A DNA stretch of 20,923 nucleotides from CAYXWH01 sp964468755 (GTDB lineage Bacteria; Chloroflexota; Dehalococcoidia; Dehalococcoidales; RBG-16-60-22), in the NCBI GenBank assembly GCA_964468755.1, contig CAYXWH010000032.1, positions 1 through 20,923 on the forward strand, written 5' to 3'. Below, piece by piece: positions 17,040 to 20,923 of the stretch. The notes under the pieces were generated by a model that was not told the origin of the DNA, ran no database searches, and worked only from the letters and a program-made list of their open reading frames with translations. The position numbers were made by a program, and so were the translations under genes. Positions within the stretch are counted from its first letter, which is position 1. The number at the start of each line of letters is the position of its first letter.

Positions 17040-17806
17040 ACGGTGTCATCCCGGATGTAGCCTGTCATTTCTATTCCAAGACACGCTGGCAGGGAACATC
17101 GGTCCGGCTACCCCATGAAGTCCCACTAAAAGTCTATGTCAATCAGCAGGAATTGCTCACCATTATGTGCACCCCTACCAGGCTGGACTGTCTGGTGGTC
17201 GGATTTCTCTACTCAGAGGGAATCATCACCGACCTTAGCCAGGTGGTCGATATTGATATTGGCGATGACCTGACTACGGCAACCGTCCGGCTAACCGATA
17301 CTGGATACCGGGTGCCGACTACGCGCACCCGGACCCCCACGGGAATCAGTTTTGCTACCCGGCTACCGGATCCGGAAATAGACTCGGCTCTGGTAGTCAC
17401 GCCGCGGGAAATACTGGCGCTGATGAGAAAACTGCGCCGCCAGCAGACCATGTTCCCGGAAACCGGCGGCACCCATTGCTCGGCATTGGCCAGTCGTAAA
17501 CAAATCATGATAGCCGCCGAGGACATTGGCCGGCATAATACCTTTGACAAGCTGCTCGGCGAATGTATGCTCAGGGGAGTTTCAGTCCGGGACCATATTC
17601 TGTTGACCACAGGACGGATATCATCGGAAATGCTGCTGAAGGCAGCCAAAATACAGGCGCCTATTGTCGTTACCAAGGCAGCGGTAACCGAGCGTGCGGT
17701 AAGACTCGCTCGCGAATTTAATATCACCATAGTCGGCTATGCCCGCACCAGCCGGCTCTCGGTTTTTTCCGGTGAAACCCGCATAGACGGTATTGGCAAC
17801 CGGTAA
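17040..17806 (+). CDS. fdhD: Formate dehydrogenase sulfurtransferase FdhD, 5' end lost in gap
   Basis: FdhD transfers sulfur from IscS to the molybdenum cofactor of formate dehydrogenase. The frame is already open at 17042, with VACHFYSK and then the family stretch HEVPLKVYVNQQELLTIMC, so an ATG start at 17153 would be far too late. Conserved blocks follow: VGFLYSEGII, TGGTHCSAL, DIGRHNTFDKLLG, GRISSEMLLKAA and the C-terminal LAREFNITIVGYAR. The usual cysteine motif (CxxC in E. coli, a single cysteine in a GCG-type loop elsewhere) should fall before GISFA. Here the sequence is TRTRTPTGISF, with no cysteine. A cysteine does occur at TGGTHC. The protein is otherwise typical, so a modified mechanism or a non-sulfurtransferase role are both possible. 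Confidence 0.92.
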
Positions 17807-17862
17807 TGGTTTCGATTACAATAAGTAAAATTGTATAGATGCCTAAGGAGGAGGTAGGAGTT

Positions 17863-18075
17863 ATGCCGTTTCGCATGGGACCTTGGGAAATCGCCCTCAT
17901 ACTGGTAATTATTCTTATCGTCTTTGGCGTAGGGAAACTACCGCAGGTCAGCGGAGCTATTGGCAAAGGCTTGCGGGCATTCAAAAGAGGACAAAGCGGT
18001 GAAGAAGAAGAGGAGTCAGCGGAGGAACGCCCCCAGGTTAAAAAGTCCACAAGCAAGAAAGCAGTAAAAAGCTAG
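17863..18075 (+). CDS. tatA: Twin-arginine translocase subunit TatA
   Basis: TatA forms the transport pore of the Tat system, which exports folded proteins such as the formate dehydrogenase encoded upstream. It has 70 residues: one N-terminal membrane helix (WEIALILVIILIVFG), the diagnostic FGxxKLP hinge (FGVGKLP), an amphipathic helix (GKGLRAFKRG) and a charged Glu/Lys tail. The start at 17863 has an AAGGAGGAGG stretch 8 nt upstream. An ATG at 17839 in frame would add eight residues overlapping that site. Confidence 0.93.
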   Translation: MPFRMGPWEIALILVIILIVFGVGKLPQVSGAIGKGLRAFKRGQSGEEEEESAEERPQVKKSTSKKAVKS

Positions 18076-18113
18076 AAACTGCCCCACCACATACGTCAGC
18101 AACACCACCCAAA

Positions 18114-18129
18114 CCGTATTGCCTTACGG
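18114..18129 (+). repeat. Small hairpin between tatA and tatB
   Basis: CCGTA (18114-18118) and TACGG (18125-18129) form a 5-bp stem around a 6-nt loop. No T run follows, so it is not a terminator. It may affect mRNA stability, or be chance. Confidence 0.25.
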
Positions 18130-18163
18130 CGGTTCCAAATGTGGCACAGCGAGAGAGTGAAGG

Positions 18164-18432
18164 ATGGGATTTTTTGGCATAGGCACATGGGAGATTTTAC
18201 TTATCCTGGTTATCGCGCTGATAATATGGGGGCCGAATAAGCTGCCCGAAATCGCCCGTAAACTGGGCCAGATTTCCCGCACGGTTCGCAAGGCAAGCCA
18301 CGAATTCACCGCCGCCGTGAGCCGTGAAATAGAATCACAGGAAAGTGAAAAGCCAGCCCCAACCCGGGACAACCCCGCGGAGAATACCCGAAAAACACCG
18401 GTAAAACCAGCCAGTACACCCCCTGAATCTCC
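18164..18432 (+). CDS. tatB: Sec-independent translocase TatA/TatB family protein, TatB-like, 3' end lost in gap
   Basis: This is a second TatA/TatB-family protein with one N-terminal helix (WEILLILVIALIIWG). The hinge reads WGPNKLPEIAR, the glycine-proline form typical of TatB, not the FG form of TatA. An amphipathic helix, RKLGQISRTVRKASHEF, and a Pro/Glu-rich tail follow. About 89 residues are visible before the N run. GAAGG lies just before the ATG. TatB with TatC forms the receptor for twin-arginine signals. The apparent continuation into TatC comes from reading through the N run and is probably an artefact. Confidence 0.85.
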
Positions 18433-18532
18433 NNNNNNNNNNNNNNNNNNNNNNNNNNNNNNNNNNNNNNNNNNNNNNNNNNNNNNNNNNNNNNNNNNNN
18501 NNNNNNNNNNNNNNNNNNNNNNNNNNNNNNNN
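18433..18532. other. Assembly gap (100 N) between tatB and tatC
   Basis: There are exactly 100 unknown bases. It hides the TatB end and about 10-20 N-terminal residues of TatC (normally including a HLxELRxR motif). Confidence 0.95.
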
Positions 18533-19219
18533 CGGCTAATCTGGAGTGTCATTGCAATAGCGGTAGCAGCGGCGCTCGCTTTTATCTTTTACGACTGGAT
18601 TTTCTACATCCTGATATTACCCGCCGAAGGCATTGAACTGATCTACATCGAGATGACCGAGATGATCGGCACTATCATGAAGGTATGCATCTTCACCGGC
18701 ATTATCCTGGCTATACCCTTCATCACCTACCAGGTCATCATGTTTGTATCGCCGGCACTGACACGACGGGAAAAACGGTACGTCTATTTCATACTCCCCT
18801 GGATAGCCATAATGTTTCTCGGCGGGGTCGTCTTCGGCTACTTCATACTGGTGCCGCCGGCAACCAGGTTCCTGATTACCTTCGGCAGCGAGATAGCCAC
18901 CCCGCAAATCAAGGTAGGCAATTACATTTCCATTATCACCAGGCTGCTGCTGGCTATCGGGCTTGTCTTTGAGATGCCGGTGGTGACCACATTCCTGGCC
19001 AGAATCGGTGTCCTCAAGCCGGAGTGGCTCGCCGAAAGGCGAAAGATGTCCATAATTATTGCCTTTATCCTGGCGGCCATTATTACCCCCACCTTCGACC
19101 CGATAAACCAGAGCCTGGTGGCGCTGCCACTGATTGTCCTTTATGAAATGAGCATCTGGCTGGCGAAATTCGTCTACCGGCGGGAGAAACCGACCGAGCT
19201 TGCTGAAACAGTTGCCTGA
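18533..19219 (+). CDS. tatC: Sec-independent protein translocase TatC, 5' end lost in gap
   Basis: TatC is the polytopic receptor of the Tat system. The 228 visible residues begin at RLIWSVIAI, the first membrane helix just after the usual ELRxR motif, so little is missing. Several further hydrophobic helices follow, with the conserved periplasmic and loop segments FVSPALTRREKRY, PATRFLITFGSEI and ITPTFDPINQ. The last of these is diagnostic (TPxxDPxxQ). The gene closes the tat group. Its location directly after the fdh operon fits its need to export the Sec-containing subunit. Confidence 0.93.
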   Translation, partial: RLIWSVIAIAVAAALAFIFYDWIFYILILPAEGIELIYIEMTEMIGTIMKVCIFTGIILAIPFITYQVIMFVSPALTRREKRYVYFILPWIAIMFLGGVVFGYFILVPPATRFLITFGSEIATPQIKVGNYISIITRLLLAIGLVFEMPVVTTFLARIGVLKPEWLAERRKMSIIIAFILAAIITPTFDPINQSLVALPLIVLYEMSIWLAKFVYRREKPTELAETVA

Positions 19220-19263
19220 GCTAAAGCAGCCTTACCGTATCCGGCCGCCAGCGATACCGAGTG

Positions 19264-19292
19264 TTGCGCTTCGTGAAGCGGTACTATATACT
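19264..19292 (+). promoter_or_regulatory. Possible promoter for selC
   Basis: TTGCGC (19264-19269) and TATACT (19287-19292) are separated by 17 bp, with a predicted start about 25 nt before the tRNA. The -10 is good and the -35 matches only three of six bases, so this is weak. The -35 overlaps a small hairpin, CGCTT-CGTG-AAGCG (19267-19280), with no T run. Confidence 0.35.
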
Positions 19293-19321
19293 TAATTATA
19301 GTCCTCAATTTTAGTTGAAAC

Positions 19322-19418
19322 GGGAGCGGATGAGTCCCGGTGGGCTTCGCGGACTTCAACTCCGTTGGGGGGCAGTAAGGCTGTCTTCGGTGGGTTCGAC
19401 TCCCATGCGCTCCCGCCA
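19322..19418 (+). tRNA. selC: tRNA-Sec (anticodon TCA)
   Basis: This selenocysteine tRNA decodes UGA and is required for the formate dehydrogenase gene at 11578. It is 97 nt including an encoded CCA. The acceptor arm GGGAGCGG pairs with GCGCTCCC at seven of eight positions (the eighth is G-G). The D arm is a 6-bp stem (GAGTCC/GGGCTT) with a four-base CGGT loop, typical of bacterial tRNA-Sec. The anticodon loop is CTTCAAC, containing TCA. A long variable arm (GGGGGCAG/CTGTCTTC with wobbles) follows, then a T arm with the loop TTCGACT. The discriminator is G. A small minus-strand ORF over this region is a shadow. Confidence 0.95.
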
Positions 19419-19575
19419 AGTTCTTGCTTACCATTCCAACCAGTGATAGATACATCCATGAGTAAACTGGTGGATAGGATGCTTTTTATATGGTGGGAAG
19501 GTATACACGCAGTGTGAGATTCAAGGATAGTTTGATAATTTATAGGGAGATGAAAGCCTAGTCTGCGAGCTAGTA

Positions 19576-20457
19576 TCACGTGTTCTCGATTAGGTTATGG
19601 CCGATTGTGCAACAATCTGGAATGATACTATTTGGCGAGAAGATAATTACCTCTTTTCCAACCTTGGTTTTATGTGCAGAATAATTTAGAGAAATCCCAT
19701 TAATTATATAATTGCAGTATAGCTGCCTAATCTGAGGAACATCATCATAAGAGACAATCCACCTGAATACACGCTGCCCATTAATATATTCAGAAAGTTT
19801 CACATGATCTTCTGCGGTGTAATAATTCAGATAAAGTTGTGCACCCTTAGAGTAATAAGGAGGGTCGAGGTATGCCAAAATACGTTTTTCAGGTGTAGCT
19901 AATGGAATAACATAGCGCTCTATAAATTCAATGGCGTCAAGGTTGTAGACAGAGATACGTGAATCATATAGAGCTATTTTTTCAATTCTTCTGATTAGCT
20001 CTTTTTTATTGAAGCGCGCATCCAATCGCCAATCACCATTTTGTGATTGTCCGCCAATCGGACCAGCATGCAGTATTCCCGATCTATTACATCTGTTTAA
20101 ATAAAAAGTGGCAAAAGCTACATCCAATTCAGAGTTTGAGTGATTATTTTTGAAGATTCGTTTTTGCTTTTGCCACTCATCAATAGATATTGGCGTGTCG
20201 TTAATCAACTTAATAAATTTATCAGTATTATAAAGTACTGACTTCCAGAATAGGTATATCATTCTATCTGCATCATTGAGAATAATACTATTGACATACT
20301 CCGCAAAAAGTAAATACAAACCTGCTCCCGCACCTCCAGCATAAGGCTCAGTATAAATCCCGTCTTGTAGGTTATTCAATTCTATAAATCTGGCTAGCAA
20401 TTTGGAGAAACGCGATTTACCACCCGGGTAGCGTAAAGGACTACGAGTAAAACTCAT
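19576..20457 (-). CDS. D12-class N6-adenine DNA methyltransferase (Dam-like)
   Basis: It is predicted to transfer a methyl group from S-adenosylmethionine to adenine in a specific DNA sequence, as a restriction-modification or orphan enzyme. It has 293 residues. Motifs: PLRYPGGKSRF (motif X, residues 7-17), EPYAGGAGAGL (motif I, AdoMet binding, about 37-47) and DPPYY (catalytic motif IV, near 197). The start is ATG at 20457, with GAGGT upstream. The DNA is clearly AT-rich: 19 of 60 bases are G or C in 20101-20160, versus 35 of 60 in 14041-14100, which suggests recent transfer. It lies 26 nt downstream of an unrecognised gene. The target sequence cannot be told. Confidence 0.92.
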   Translation of the reverse strand: MSFTRSPLRYPGGKSRFSKLLARFIELNNLQDGIYTEPYAGGAGAGLYLLFAEYVNSIILNDADRMIYLFWKSVLYNTDKFIKLINDTPISIDEWQKQKRIFKNNHSNSELDVAFATFYLNRCNRSGILHAGPIGGQSQNGDWRLDARFNKKELIRRIEKIALYDSRISVYNLDAIEFIERYVIPLATPEKRILAYLDPPYYSKGAQLYLNYYTAEDHVKLSEYINGQRVFRWIVSYDDVPQIRQLYCNYIINGISLNYSAHKTKVGKEVIIFSPNSIIPDCCTIGHNLIENT

Positions 20458-20483
20458 CTGTACCTCATGAAAAGAGAGCGTTA

Positions 20484-20923
20484 TTAAGAATCAGGTTCAA
20501 CTAGGATAATCTGAAACAATCCTTCCAGTTGAGCCCAAAATCCCCTTAACATTTCCTCATTAGGTGGATAGTATTGATTGTGAACGAAGAAATTCATACT
20601 ATCATGAGAAAATAATTCTTCTCTCTGTAATATAAATTTCCTTAAAGTTTTCAATTGATTAGGATTGTTCNNNNNNNNNNTGTGTTAGCATACGTTTAAG
20701 TTTTGGTTGCCAGTCTCTTGCCAAGTTTTTGTTCTTGTCTTTTTCGCTGCTAATTATAGCTTCGAGATCACCCGTCAGACTTAGATAATGATAAAGTGAC
20801 ATCTCTAATAGACTACGAAACAGAACAGCTGTTGCATTTGGATACCTACCTACTGGAAGAGTTCTTAACTCACTGAATATATTATTAATACGTTGATTAT
20901 TTACCTCGCATGATATAGTGTTC
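20484..20923 (-). CDS. Unrecognised protein, 5' end off window and small gap inside
   Basis: This is the C-terminal part of a protein I do not recognise. One frame is open from the right edge to the 10-N run, giving about 80 residues. They include the helical stretch RINNIFSELRTLPVGRYP followed by NATAVLFRSLLEMSLYHYL. After the N run a frame is open to two adjacent TAA stops, ending FWAQLEGLFQIILVEPDS. The two frames differ by one base across the 10 N, so the gap length is probably not exactly 10. It precedes the methyltransferase by 26 nt on the same strand and shares its AT-rich composition. It could be the partner restriction or defence protein, but nothing in the visible part shows a nuclease motif. 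Confidence 0.7.
20671..20680. other. Short assembly gap (10 N)
   Basis: There are ten unknown bases inside the unrecognised minus-strand gene. The flanking frames are offset by one, so the true length is probably different. Confidence 0.9.

Noticed and set aside
17153..17806. fdhD starting at the ATG at 17153
   Set aside because: The frame is open upstream to the gap and encodes conserved FdhD residues (HEVPLKVYVN), so this methionine is internal.
18142..18163. TGGCAC before tatB as a sigma-54 promoter half
   Set aside because: No matching GC-containing -12 element follows at the required spacing, and it sits just before a gene within a co-directional group.
19440..19495. Terminator downstream of selC using CCAGT and ACTGG near 19440-19470 and the T run near 19485
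   Set aside because: The arms enclose a loop of more than 20 nt and the T run is too far from the stem. No convincing terminator is visible there.
19174..19579. Two minus-strand ORFs over selC (93 and 95 residues) that look like hypothetical proteins
   Set aside because: They are translations of the antisense of the tRNA and its flanks, with no ribosome site or family features. The tRNA-Sec structure explains the sequence.
1..20923. CRISPR array or insertion sequence
   Set aside because: No regularly spaced direct repeats and no transposase frame or terminal inverted repeats were seen in the window.

Overview
The window is a bacterial metagenome-type scaffold. It has four runs of exactly 100 N and one of 10 N, and all of the 100-N runs fall in or between real genes. 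Gene content points to a strictly anaerobic, hydrogen- and formate-metabolising bacterium with Tat export. The gene set and style suggest Chloroflexota, perhaps class Dehalococcoidia. That assignment is recollection-based inference, and nothing in the window proves it.

Layout. (1) Minus strand, 1-5041: a housekeeping operon rpsO-pnp-dapB-asd-dapA (ribosomal protein S15, polynucleotide phosphorylase, three lysine/diaminopimelate enzymes). A strong sigma-70-type promoter drives it near 5097-5125, and dapA runs off the left edge. (2) Plus strand, 5253-11220: a tightly packed hydrogenase-maturation operon hypA-hypB-hypF-hypC-hypD-hypE plus a HycI/HyaD-type endopeptidase, driven by its own divergent promoter at 5167-5195. 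No hydrogenase structural gene is present. A gap hides the end of hypF and the start of hypC, so the two appear as one false ORF. (3) 11221-11577: an AT-rich control region with two matching 12-bp dyads, a strong promoter and a terminator-like hairpin in the leader. (4) Plus strand, 11578-17806: a respiratory formate dehydrogenase operon. It encodes the Tat-exported selenocysteine-containing catalytic subunit (in-frame UGA at 12148), an iron-sulfur subunit, a cytochrome b subunit, and the accessory proteins FdhE and FdhD. (5) Plus strand, 17863-19219: tatA, a tatB-like gene and tatC, which supply the exporter the formate dehydrogenase needs. (6) 19322-19418: selC, the tRNA for selenocysteine, which is needed to read the UGA in (4). 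(7) 19419-20923: AT-rich DNA with a D12-class adenine DNA methyltransferase and an unrecognised partial gene, both on the minus strand. This looks like an acquired island beside selC.

Regions 2-6 fit together. Hyp proteins and the endopeptidase mature a [NiFe] hydrogenase encoded elsewhere. FdhE/FdhD mature the formate dehydrogenase, the Tat genes export it, and selC allows its active-site residue to be inserted. The most notable details are the replacement of one conserved iron-sulfur cysteine by aspartate in the catalytic subunit, an FdhD without the usual cysteine motif, the paired dyads and leader hairpin upstream of the formate dehydrogenase operon, and the methyltransferase module next to selC.
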